NCBI GenBank assembly: GCA_032622095.1
Contig: CP136062.1
Coordinates: 143,672,351 to 143,736,350, forward strand
DNA length: 64,000 bases
Direction: 5' to 3'
DNA from: Siphonodentalium dalli
Taxonomy: Eukaryota; Mollusca; Scaphopoda; Gadilida; Siphonodentaliidae
The translations under genes were made by a program, and so were the position numbers. The notes under the pieces were generated by a model, which saw only the letters and a list, made by a program, of their open reading frames with translations, was not told the DNA's origin and made no database searches. This document shows, in pieces, positions 1 to 12,200 of this stretch; positions within the stretch are counted from its first letter, which is position 1, and each line of letters begins with the position of its first letter.

Positions 1-507
1 GATTCTATATACACTGGAGATGATTATATTAGAAACTCGAGATTTGTTTGCTAGAGAGATCCAGAACAATTCTTCGTTAAAACTCTCTTGCCATTTGTGG
101 CTGGATTTCTGTAAAGCGTGCGTAAGATCGCAGACAGATATTTCAACAGTTGTGAGTCATGCATAATAATAACTGAGTTTTGTCAATAACTTTGCATGTT
201 CATTGTTATGGAACATATATTGCACTATATTTTATTGAAGTTGAAGTGACGTCTCTCCTCATCAACGTGACAGACAATCATATCTACGCAGTTACCATGG
301 ATATAGGCATGCATTAGCTGCCATTGTTACAGGCAGAATTAACGAAGTTGCGGAACACCTACAATAGATTTATTTATTTATTTATTTATTATAGTGACGT
401 TATGTTAACAAACACCCGGCCCATAGGGCCTATAAGTCACTTGGTACACAAATACAATATTATTATTATTAATGCATGGCTATTTAGATAGTTTTGATTG
501 TCTGATT
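1..507. repeat. 507-bp direct repeat, left copy (cut by window start)
   Basis: Positions 1-507 are identical by reading to 6086-6592, and homology stops abruptly after 'gattgtctgatt'. The left limit is unknown because the window starts inside the repeat. Near the right end, read on the minus strand, it contains 'ggccctatgggccggg' followed by a (TAAA)n run at 369-392. That resembles the 3' tail of a LINE or SINE-like retroposon. Confidence 0.9.
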
Positions 508-1310
508 TTAATTACATCAGGTACTTATAATAAATGATAGTTCATTCAGACAACATCCTCTAAGTTGCCTAATAATAGAGACAAACTAATAATAGTGATG
601 GTGGGATTTTTTAGCTAAAATTAATAATAGTAACCACAGCAATTTCACTCTATGTCTCTTAGTGATCTGATCATGGGAAGTGTTCTCCAAATATAATAAC
701 AGTGTTGACACTATCATATTATTGACACTATTATTGCACATGAGAGTACCGTTACTAGTACATGTACTAGTAGATGCTAATATGAGTAAGTCATTATCAA
801 GTCTGGCTCTTCTTGAATTCAACTAGCATAGTGATATTCAACTACATGTATTATATCTTAATTGTACTACCATACACAATGTATACTGGTACGGTATATA
901 CGTAAACTCCAGGTTTTCTCTATTTTTACTAAAACTTCATGGAATCATCTCACTTCGTAATGCACAACCACTTAAAATATACATGTATATAACACTATAA
1001 TTTTAACAGAGCAAATGAGAAGGCATCATATTCCAATATAAAAAGAATTCTACAGCTTATTACAGGAGACCTGTTTATTTCATAATGGCAGAAGTACATG
1101 TGCATGTACCGGTATGCCATTTGAAATTTGAATGACATTATAAATAACTTCTCACCAAGATGATTTCAAAATTCTAACTACTAGTACAAGTAAATCAGTT
1201 AAATAATCAAAAATGCCAGCACCGATATATATACTGTACTTAGTACATGTAGTAGGTACCGTACATGAGATATTTTCACCACTTCATAATAGTTGAATAT
1301 ATACGGTACA
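508..1310. other. AT-rich non-coding stretch
   Basis: Low GC with many short TACATGTA-type palindromic words. No convincing coding region or element; the 78-codon minus ORF at 586-822 is low complexity and not supported. Confidence 0.5.
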
Positions 1311-2737
1311 TGTACAGGTGTGACAAATCAACTTCCCCCCTGCGCATCTCCCCCCCCCCCCGGGGGGGGGGGGGAGATAAACTGGTTTTACCTAGTTTAT
1401 CTCCCCCCCCGGGGGGGGGGATGACCTACATGTAGGTTATCTCCCGCCCTGATCATAGCCCCCCCCGCCTGAATTTTCCATACCTTAACATCTATTGGCG
1501 TGATAGTCTCATTTTATCATTCACTATGACTATGTGACGTAGAAAAACTATCATTGGTGGCAAGGAAGCATGTCTTTTCTTCGGCAGAGACATTATTGTT
1601 CAGATTTTTTTTTATTGAAAATCACCCAGTTTATCTCCCCCCGCCTGAATTTTCCATACCTTAACATCTATTGGCGAGTTAGTCTCATTTTATCGTTCAC
1701 TATCACTATGTGACTAAGAAAAACTATCACAGGTGACAAGGAAGCATGATTTTTCTGTAAAAGAGACAATAATTATAGTTCGGAGAATTTTCATTGGAAT
1801 TTACCTAGTTTATCTCCCCCCCCCCGCCTGGATTTTTCACACCTTAACATCTATTGGCGAGATAGTCTCATTTTATCATTCACTATGACTATGTGACTTA
1901 GAAAAACTATCATTGGTGGCAAGGAAGCATGTCTTTTCTTCGGCAGAGACATTATTGTTCAGATTTTTTTTTATTGAAAATCACCCAGTTTATCTCCCCC
2001 TCCCCGCCTGAATTTTCCATACCTTAACATCTATTGGCGAGTTAGTCTCATTTTATCGTTCACTATCACTATGTGACTAGGGGGGGGAGAAACTGGGTGA
2101 TTTTCAATAAAAAAAAATCTGAACATTAATGTCTCTGCCGAAGAAAAGACACGCTTCCTTGCCACCAATGATAGTTTTTCTAAGTCACATAGTCATAGTG
2201 AATGATAAAATGAGACTATCTCGCCAATAGATGTTAAGGTATGGAAAATCCAGGCGGGGGGGGGGGGGGGGAGATAAACTAGGTAAATTCCAATGAAAAT
2301 TCTCCGAACTATAATTATTGTCTCTTTTACAGAAAAATCATGCTTCCTTGTCACCTGTGATAGTTTTTCTTAGTCACATAGTGATAGTGAACGATAAAAT
2401 GAGACTAACTCACCAATAGATGTTAAGGTATGGAAAATTCATGCGGGGGGGGGGGGGGGGGAGATAAACTGGGTGATTTTCAATAAAAAAAAAATCTGAA
2501 CAATAATGTCTCTGCCGAAGAAAAGACATGCTTCCTTGCCACCAATGATAGTTTTTCTACGTCACATAGTCATAGTGAATGATAAAATGAGACTATCACG
2601 CCAATAGATGTTAAGGTATGTAAAATTCAGGCGGGGGGGGGGAGATGATCATGGCGGGGGGGGGGAGATAACCTAGGTCAACTTCCCCCCCGGGGGGGAA
2701 GTTGATCAGGGGGGGAGATAAACTGTTACACCGGTAC
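1311..2737. mobile_element. Mirror-ordered palindromic foldback element with C/G runs
   Basis: Three to four roughly 180-bp units (starting near 1466, 1642, 1825 and 2005) each run from 'gcctgaattttcc' to a 'tttatctccccc' end. After a spacer near 2004-2079 they appear again inverted, in mirror order (2080-2257, 2258-2440, 2441-2637). Variants distinguish the units: the 'gacgtagaaaaac' unit is outermost on both sides. C runs and G runs of 8-17 separate the units. The outer edges carry related inverted ends (acaggtgtgac / gttacaccggt). There is no coding capacity. It looks like a foldback-type non-autonomous element. Confidence 0.8.
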
Positions 2738-3759
2738 AATGGAATTCAAGTTGTGTCAGACCTGTTGTTTGGCATAAACAATGTACCAGTAAGTGACTTT
2801 GGTGATCACTGTTAGTCATTGATTTTGATAACATAAGTTCATGATTTTTACAAAATAATTTTAATGAATCAAAACCATGTGCAGCCGCATGTGTAACATG
2901 TAACTGTCTTTGTCCATTAGTCATTGTCCAAGTCTGGTTTAGTCTTGATCTAATGATCAAAGGCGGAATGTTACTAGTATGTACCGGTAACTTATGATCA
3001 TGATCCGGGAGTCTGATGAATTATAATCCATTTCACAGCATTGTCCATGTCTGCATGTTTCATGACATGTAGCTACTGTACTTCTAATCAGTCTAATGTA
3101 CTATGCAGAATGATAGAATCTAAATGAACATTCAATGACCTTTTACGGCATCAGCGTTGACTGCATTTCAGCATTGACGGGCTGAGGAGTCCAGAATAGA
3201 ACTATAATCATCATATTTTGCAATAATCATTACATTCACATTGTTTGCATTCTTCCATTGCCTTGGCTTGGGTCAATCAGTGCTATTCACTTATTCGAGT
3301 CAATGTCCATGATAATAACAGTTGAATACGGCAAAGCTTGACCTGCCACACTCAGTGACTCACACACAGTGTCTGTGACCAGTCCAGTGTTAGTTCAGTC
3401 ATGAACGTAGTGCGTATCCATCTACGCTGGAAGCAGCAATCTGCGAAAGCGTTCATGTTGACCAACTTCACCAAGTCCAGTGTGCGATATTCGGATTGGT
3501 CCCGTCACTTCACATGATATTTTCTGATAATTAAGCGGTATTTCTAACATCCAAACGGGTTAAAACAGTCTATATCTAATCCGTTGTGTACACGAAAGAA
3601 TGAGATACACATTTTCTGCGAATAATGAACGAAACAAGCAGATATGACAGATGAAAAAACTATTTATTTTTAACACATAAAAATTCGGAAATTCCACACC
3701 GGAAGTTCGGCTGCGCATTGCGAATGTGCAGGGTGGCGAATACGGACTGTGAAATAACG
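2738..3759. other. Non-coding, nothing recognised
   Basis: Mixed sequence with no gene. The 84-codon minus ORF at 2706-2960 overlaps the foldback edge and lacks any recognisable motif. Confidence 0.4.
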
Positions 3760-4030
3760 TACTCTAAATCTGGGAACAATTTATCCCCAATTTCATGCAC
3801 AAGAATGTTTAAACATTACCATAACATATTCGACTTGTTTTTAATTTGTTTTCATGAAAAGGAATGATAAAAGGCACAATAAACATATCTAGAACGACAA
3901 ATAAATCCAAATTAGCCATTTCCCCGTCATATTTCGGTCAGGCAAGCGAGGTACAAAAATGTATGAATCTGAGTACGAAAGTCGGAGTGTTCCTCTATCG
4001 TATTGCAATAATCGCCAACCTATTATAATA
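3760..4030 (+). repeat. Dispersed repeat, copy 1 (related to 57785-58045)
   Basis: Shares with 57785-58045, in the same order, 'taacgtactct', a 'gtttaaaca' word, 'aacgacaaata', 'atttcccc', 'ggtacaaaaat', 'gagtacgaa' and 'ataatcgccaacc' (ataattgccaacc in the other). The copies have diverged considerably, indicating an old dispersed family of about 270 bp. No ORF. Confidence 0.65.
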
Positions 4031-6085
4031 TTAAAAAGCTATGCAGGGGGATAACTCGGAAAAAAAAATTATTGTTGTGGAAAAAGTCTCATTGCAGCGC
4101 TTTAAGTAAATAAATTTTTCTTCTTTGATAATTTTCAAATTAGCCTGAATTAGACATTAAGTGTCATTTACATACTAGTATATGCAGGTAATTATGGGAT
4201 ATAATAATTACAATGTGAATAAAACTGTAATGTGTCCTGGCCCCTCTTCACATCTATTTAAATAATATTTTTGTACTTTTCAGAAGACTATCCAAGGAAG
4301 GTTATATTTTTGTTTCTTTCAATAAATGTTATTAAAACTTTATTTCATGTCTACTTATTTACTTATTGATGGTTGTCAACAACACTGAAACAAATAATTT
4401 GACAATTCAAATAATTATTTGACAAAAGTATATTTAAAAATCAATTTAGTATACAAACACTGATACAAATATTTAGTTCATACATTACACTCATGCATCA
4501 ACTAACTGTATGAGTAAAGAGACTGTCATGAAGTATAAGAATTATTGTAATATTCTGTCATGAGTTGTTAGCTGATATTGTCAGACTGCATTAAGTTCAC
4601 CCTACCCTAGAGCTATCTGAAGTATTTTTTTTATTGATCTACACCGTGAACTAGACAATTTTCAATATAAAAACTGCCAAGCAAGCTGAAACAGACACAA
4701 TAAAAAAAAATTGCGCGCAAAAAAAATCAATGAAAATTTTGGGACCAACCCCCACAATATTCACTATTTTTCCATTTTATATCAACTTATGGGAGTAATT
4801 ATAACAATATTGAATGTATTAGTGCTTCTCATATTGCAACAAGCCACAACATATAAACAAATATGTTTAAAACAGTTGAAAATATGTCAATGAAAAAAAA
4901 AATGCAAAAAAGGTGGTCAAAAACTGTTTCCGGCCTCGGGTACCCACCCACCCCCCACCTCATGTCTCGTAAACAAATTTGCCCCCCCCCCGAGTTAGTT
5001 ATAAATTATTCGCTCAAAACTGATGTTATTGTCATGTTAGCGAGCGATACTGGAATAATCGTAAGACCTCAGTTCAATCTAAAGCAATTTAAAGCGCCTC
5101 AGTATTGCAGCATACATGTATATATTCACACTCCAACCAAGCGGATGTCATTTAGGCTGCTGAACAATAGAACAGTCTCATTGTTTATAAATAATTTTGG
5201 AAACATTTATCAGGAAAAAATTGCAAGCGCTGGAAAAAATTGGGTTTTCTGGGCTCCAGACCACCTACCCACCCCGGCCATGATTGCGGAATTTTTCGTC
5301 AGACCCACCCTCCGATACAACACGGACAATCCATTAAGGGTCAGACGCATGGTTTGACAACATTTCCTCGTATTTCAAAAATGGATTTTCTCAAAATCAG
5401 CCAGGAACTTCTTTGTGACGTTTGATACGAACGATTATTGTGACATAGTATTTAATGACCATCGACCCATTGGATATTATAACCTCATTTACTTTAATTT
5501 TATGGCATGAACAATATCTAGAATTTCAGTTCATATATCCATGATATCATATCTCAAGATCATGAGGAGACTTAATTATTCTTGATTCCAGAAATTTAAT
5601 TATATTCATTTAGAAAGGCAATTACCCATAATTTTGTTTCTATTTTTGAGAATTTCCATGTCGTTCCTGTTGATGAATGAAACATTGGGCTGAGATGAGT
5701 TGTGAGTCATGGGTTCATAACCAAGTTAATGGTGACCACTATATCTCTCAGCACAGTGACCTTATTCTGGTCACTGCCCTCTGCTTGAGTGGACCACACA
5801 GTGTATCAACATTTATTTCCATTGGGCTGGAATATCTGCGACTGCTTTATTCGTTATTATAATATTTGGGTCTATGATGCTATATTATGCCATTAAAATC
5901 TAACTCAACGTGATACAAATGAAGCCTCCTCGCATATAGCCAAGACAATAACCTATTTGGTAATTGGAGTTTTGTGTGAAATATTCTAGCAGTTCTTAGT
6001 ACCGAAAGGGACAAAAAATAATATATGTTCGACCTCTCAAATGTATTACATTTCATTGTTTTTGTTGTTTCTTAATAATTTCTCA
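4031..6085. other. Non-coding with an unrecognised 164-codon ORF
   Basis: The ORF at 4863-5357 (+) begins MFKTVENMSMKKKMQKRW and has proline-rich stretches derived from C runs. I recognise no domain, and its composition matches the surrounding non-coding DNA. The word 'attttgggaccaa' near 4735 recurs near 9472 with nearby similarity, hinting at another short dispersed repeat. Otherwise nothing is seen. Confidence 0.35.
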
Positions 6086-6592
6086 GATTCTATATACACT
6101 GGAGATGATTATATTAGAAACTCGAGATTTGTTTGCTAGAGAGATCCAGAACAATTCTTCGTTAAAACTCTCTTGCCATTTGTGGCTGGATTTCTGTAAA
6201 GCGTGCGTAAGATCGCAGACAGATATTTCAACAGTTGTGAGTCATGCATAATAATAACTGAGTTTTGTCAATAACTTTGCATGTTCATTGTTATGGAACA
6301 TATATTGCACTATATTTTATTGAAGTTGAAGTGACGTCTCTCCTCATCAACGTGACAGACAATCATATCTACGCAGTTACCATGGATATAGGCATGCATT
6401 AGCTGCCATTGTTACAGGCAGAATTAACGAAGTTGCGGAACACCTACAATAGATTTATTTATTTATTTATTTATTATAGTGACGTTATGTTAACAAACAC
6501 CCGGCCCATAGGGCCTATAAGTCACTTGGTACACAAATACAATATTATTATTATTAATGCATGGCTATTTAGATAGTTTTGATTGTCTGATT
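6086..6592. repeat. 507-bp direct repeat, right copy
   Basis: Identical to 1-507 with a constant offset of 6,085. It could mark a tandem duplication of about 6.1 kb, long terminal repeats of an element whose ends I cannot define, or an assembly duplication. No gag/pol-like ORF lies between the copies, which argues against a simple LTR retrotransposon. Confidence 0.9.
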
Positions 6593-7600
6593 GAATATGC
6601 CTGAGATACAAACCGAGCAGTAGGTACAGCACAAGTGTTTACACAGTAAGCCATGATATCTACATGTACATCAGAATGAAACGGGGAAATATCGACCCGA
6701 GAAAGTAGATTTGAACGTTCCTGTCTGTGAGCTGGACAACGAATGGGGAAGTGAAGTTTTCACCTCGCCTGTTTCGTACAAGAATTAAATCCTATCCTCC
6801 ACGTCCTCATTTCTGAAACGACGCGTTTCTGTTCTGATAGGCAAGATGACACAACGGAACTGAGCCATCAGTGAACGTTCTCTGCGCGATATCCGCGAAA
6901 GCACTTAGGGTTCCACAAGGTATGCTGTTTTGAACAGTTTGTATGTACGGAGCTAACTGAGGCGTATGCCATTTCATGACATGAATATACGGAGGACCCA
7001 ATTAAATTTTTTGTTAAGTCTATGGAAACGCTATGTTGACGTAATAACAGTATCTGAGAATGCGACGAATAAACAAACATTATCAGCTCCAGCACGTCAG
7101 TAAAGGTTGACATATTTCAATATATAAGTAAAGGAAATATACATACATGTAACAGCTATGATCGGGTGGGCGTTATTCGCTCATGGCACCAAATGGTCGC
7201 TGAAAATTAAGGTTGTTTTCGGCGATACATTTACCCGATAATGCTTGGGATACATTTACATTGACAAACATTTTATGTCTATGTACATGTATATCATGCA
7301 TTTAGGTTCGTGTAAGCTCACATGGTGCTTGCATGACTGATGTGTATGTAATCGATTATGACCGTGCCAATGTTCTACTTGCATTGTATCTTAATATACG
7401 TATGTAAAATTCAGAATCTGATGTATGTCTTACATTTTGCTTGCGCTCCGATTGGAGATGTCCGAGTATGATATCATCTTGGCATCTTGACCAAAACTGT
7501 GCTAGATCGGAGTAGCATCCATGCTTGTGTGGTAGTATTCGTTAGCTCTGCGTGTGTAAGGGAGGGAGGATGTGTGTGTGTTGGCGAGGGTGTGTATGCG
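6593..7600. other. Non-coding stretch before the tandem array
   Basis: Overlapping minus-strand ORFs of 64 and 81 codons (6807-7113) have no recognisable motif. No exon with suitable phase for gene A was found here. Confidence 0.4.
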
Positions 7601-7660
7601 ATATATGAGAGGGTGTGTGTGTGTGAGGGGGTGTGTGTGTGTGTGTCTGTAATCGATGGA
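7560..7660. repeat. GT-rich microsatellite
   Basis: An imperfect (GT)n/GGGTGT run immediately precedes the 131-bp tandem array. Confidence 0.8.
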
Positions 7661-7677
7661 TTCGAAAACGGCCGAGC

Positions 7678-8465
7678 CGATTTCGATGAAACTTGGTATG
7701 TGGGGGTATTTTCGGCCGGGGAGTGACATAAGCCTATTAATTTGCCCGTGCGACGTGACCTTGACCTTGAAATCTGGTAATTTCAAGGTCAAACGCCCGA
7801 ATATCACGGGATTTCGATGAAACTTGGTATGTGGGGGTATTTTCGGCCGGGGAGTGGCATAAACCTATTAATTTGCCAGTGCGACGTGACATTGACCTTG
7901 AAATCGGATCATTTCATGGTCAAACGCCCGAATATCACGGGATTTCGATGAAACTTGGTATGTGGGGGGAAACTTCGGCCGGGGATTGGCATAAACCTAT
8001 TAATTTGCCAGTGCGACGTGACATTGACCTTGAAATCGGGTCATTTCAAGGTCAAACGCCCGAATATCACGGGATTTCGATGAAACTTGGTATGTGGGGG
8101 TACATTCGGCCGGGGAGTGGCATAAACCTATTAATTTGCCGGTGCGACGTGACATTGGCCTTGAAATCGGGTCATTTCAAGGTCAAATCGCGAATTTTGA
8201 TGGGATTTCGACGAAATTTGATACATAGGGTTACTTTTGTCCACTGAGTGTTTTGGACGGGTCAAATCGTGACCCCGACCTGACCTTGACATTCAAAATG
8301 ATCAATTCAATGTCAAATCGGGTAAAACCGGATGGACGCGCACGTTTGTCGGGTTCTTTTGTCCGGGCAGTGTTTTGGACTGGTCAAATCGTGACCCCAC
8401 TTGACCTTGAACTTCAAAATGGACAATTCAAGGTCAAAACCCGGACGAAGTCGGGTCACCTTCTA
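7678..8465 (+). repeat. Tandem array of about 131-bp units
   Basis: Unit starts ('gatttcgatgaaacttgg' or variants) fall near 7678, 7810, 7941, 8073, 8204 and about 8330. Each unit holds an inverted pair 'tgaccttgaa ... ttcaaggtca' and a 'ttcggccgggga' block. The first four units are close copies and the last two diverge. Related 'ttggtatgtgg' words occur in the dispersed repeat at 31.8-32.7 kb. ORFs across it (7831-8247, 8253-8585) are open only because the repeat is. Confidence 0.9.
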
Positions 8466-8650
<185 letters not shown>

Positions 8651-8838
8651 ACTATGTCAGACATGCTTTAAAGTGAGAATGTCTCGACTTACAGTATTGC
8701 TATATTTTTATTATTTCATTGTAAAATAGATTATATATGGCTTATGTCCTATGTGTATATATATTTTTCAGTTGACTTATTTGTTTTTGTGTAATTTAAT
8801 TGTATATGTATCAATGAAATCCCATGAGGAGGTAATAA

Positions 8839-8872
<34 letters not shown>

Positions 8873-9112
8873 GTGCAATTGATTATAAACTTTCACCCTG
8901 CATAATATGACGACACACTGGCCGTGTATATATAACTGAACAAGTTAGTCATTCTGTCAACCGAGACAGTATTGTAATACCTCTGCTATGCGAGAATCGA
9001 ATCAATAATAAAATGATTCTTACGTAGCTAGTGGGCTCTCGACAACGTTTTGGAATATGACTAGTCCATGTCTGAATGACCTCTGATGACATAATACTTC
9101 ATTTCTGAACAG

Positions 9113-9235
9113 GGTGTGACGTATGCTGGCCAGGGCATTGCGTTAATAACGGGGCGTCACCATCCACTTGCCAATGCGAATCAGGGTTCCATGTGGAGAA
9201 CAGAGTCACCACCTATACGTCATCATTGTGTGTGT
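9113..9235 (+). CDS. Gene A exon 1 (first visible): atypical EGF-like domain
   Basis: The acceptor AG is at 9111-9112 and the donor GTAAG at 9236. The 123-bp exon is phase 1-1, as is usual for EGF exons. The translation has six cysteines spaced C-x2-C-x4-C-x9-C-x-C-x17-C with an ESGF segment after the fifth. The long C5-C6 gap is unusual for EGF. The phase-1 start means a coding exon lies upstream, but I found none between 6.6 and 9.1 kb. Only this frame is open across the exon. Confidence 0.75.
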
Positions 9236-12200
9236 GTAAGTATCTAGCCACAGCCAATGATATGTGCACATGTGCCTAAATAGGTTAGACGGTAGCTTGT
9301 TCATCACTAATCACAAACACTGATAGCACGTATAACATATATCCCTTATACAACCAGGTGGGTATGTCTGCAAAAATAATTTCGCACACAGAGCTGAAAC
9401 AAAATTCCGCTCAACCTGTGACACACGCACCAACCACTTGCGTGCAAAAACATGTTTTTTTCCTCTAACAATTTTGGGACCAAACCCATTTTAAAAGACT
9501 TCACCCTAATCACCCAACATGTTTATAATGAAAATTGAAACATTTAGGCATCATTCTTAATGCTGACTAATTTACAGCATATGCAAATCTCTCAGTGATT
9601 TAGTGATAGACTATTTGAGGCAGATGCATGTACAGTTGGATATCACATTTGTCAGCATATCTGTCTTAGTTGACCGTATAATGTAAATTTGGTAAAATTA
9701 ATAGAATAGATTATCATATAATCTTTCGAAGATCAGAACAAATGTCTATATTGCAATTGCATGAATTGTATAGACATTAATTCTCTCCAAAACCATTTTT
9801 ATTTCCCGAACAAATTCAGTATAAATTTGCACTAAACCTGGATGACATCATTTTATATATCTATGGACGAGTGTTGTCAATTTTTGAAACCATTTCGATT
9901 GAGTCCTTCGATCGACCGCCGAGTTGTCCGGCTTGTTTCTTTGTGGATGCACCGAAGCTCCAGAGTCCAGAAAGTGTGTCTTCAACGTCCATACAACTCA
10001 GACCATTTTCAATACATTGTCTCAAAATTTAGAAGATCATGTGATTGGTCTAGCAGGATTCAGTTCATTAGCCATTCGGCAAACTTCTCTGGTGATATCC
10101 TCCTCGTGTTTTTATTAACTGGGTGTTTTCAGAAACGTCATTTTTTGTCGATGTTCGGTTTGAAACTTGCCCTTCACAATAAACTCTTGCTCGACTTCGA
10201 ATTCTATGCTGTCATTCTCCTGTTAAAAATGTTATTGGAGATTATTAGCGCAGTAACTGTAATATATAACCACTAGTCCATTTACTAGCTTGTGGCTTGT
10301 GTGCCTCGATACAGTCTGTTGCCGATGGCCTCACGACCCGTTGATGGTTGGATACATGCCGGTGGCTATATTATCTTGATCGACATTTATTCATTAAGTG
10401 TGAATGCATATTCAGGTAATAATTTTATTTTATTTTATTATCTGAGCTTTCTGACACAAGGGTGGACAAGCAAAGTTTATTTCTCTGAGTCAGCGAAAAT
10501 CATTTGAATAATAAAAACAGGGTATATTTACTGGACAATCCAATATATGCTATGTGAATCGAAAGGTGAAAACGACTGCATGGATCAAGAAACATATATC
10601 GGCATCAGTATCTCTATTTCAGCATTATGTATTCTTTGTGTATATCACAGGACTATAAACATGTACAAAGATCCACACCAAGCATGGATATTATTGATTG
10701 AAAGGGTTATGCATCCGCTATTTTGAACAGTATGTCTGAAATCGTATTGCCCACACCATTATTTTTCAATAGACTAAATTTATAATATGTAACAGAACGA
10801 CAGTAGCACTACTAGCGTTACTAGCGTAGACAGTAGCGTTACTAGCGTAGGCTTCGACATCATTATATCAGAATGGTCTGTTATTCAAGTCGAAGATCTT
10901 CAGGAAATAAATGAAGCTGACAGACATACAAACGAAAAGATAATACCAAGTGCAAAAGTTTTCATATTCTTCGGTGGGAAATGTTCAGATGATAAGTGCA
11001 GCAAACGGTCTTTAACTGAACATTTCCTAATGGAATTCGTCAATGAGTATTAACAAAGAGTTGAAATCACCACATGCAATGTAAAGTGGAATATATTTTC
11101 AGCCGACACCCCGCCAGAAATTCACACCTGTAGAATGGGAGTGGAGAGTGGTGCTGGAGAAGTTAGGAATTCCACATCCTCCGGATCTTCAACTTGCCTC
11201 AATCAGCTCAATATTTACGGGAGGTTTACACCAGCATTCACTTCATCCGAGTCATTAGCCGAATTCAAAATCACACCTGGCTCAATTCCACCATCATACG
11301 TTTACGAGTACAAATTCGGGTTGACGGAATCAAGGTTAACCATATTGAGGGAGTCTTCGGATGGTAAGTAATTCACAATTAATACATAATGACTGTAAAG
11401 AAGTCTCTAAATTGATGTTACGTTCATACAATGGCAAGTTTGCGCGACATATTTTGCTGATATTTTCGCTTTAGAGCACCCTATGGTGTCGCAATTTGGA
11501 GGACAACTATCATTCAAAATGCATATTTGCCAAAGCTAATGACATGCGAAGTAAAGTTTTTGTAGTTCCACACGTAACGGTGCTACTAACACATTGTCAT
11601 AAAATACCTGATTGATTCATACGAGATAATTGCATGTTATTTACAGGCAAATTTCGATAGCATCGCTACTATGAGAAATACATAAGGTTTACTTCGTATA
11701 TAGTTAGCTGTGGTACAGATGCATTTTATAAGCATCTTTGCATTCGGTTACTATCATGTTCCATTCACCACTGACACTGACATTCACTACTGGCACAATA
11801 TTAAATACAAAATTAAGTACTTGCATAGATGGTAGTGAAAACAATCAGGAAGTGAACATTTGACAATAACCTGTTGCACACATCGAATCATCGATAATCA
11901 ATAACGCCGTCCACAACAAGGGTGGCGATTTCAATGTAGTGACATTACATTGATTGCGTATGAATCACATCCAAATTGGTTATGTATATATGAATCCATG
12001 AAGAATTGTAGTTTTTATTCACAGTTGGCGTCTTGGAGACTGCCATCGCAATGACATATATATACACACGTATCTTGGATCTGTACAATATTGGAGAGAT
12101 TCAAGATCAGTTACGAACGATTTGATTCATGAGTGGTAATGCATCAGAGGAAATACGGACGCAGTTGAATCACAGCGATTGTCTTTTACCAGATAGTGTT

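Noticed and set aside
4863-5357. 164-codon ORF as a gene
   Set aside because: No domain, proline stretches come from C runs, composition equals surrounding non-coding DNA, no splice or promoter context.
1-6592. Complete LTR retrotransposon between the 507-bp repeats
   Set aside because: No gag, protease, RT or integrase-like ORF inside, and no primer-binding site or TG...CA ends seen.
7831-8247. 138-codon ORF reading through the 131-bp array
   Set aside because: The peptide is a repeat of the DNA unit; it starts and ends arbitrarily within the array.
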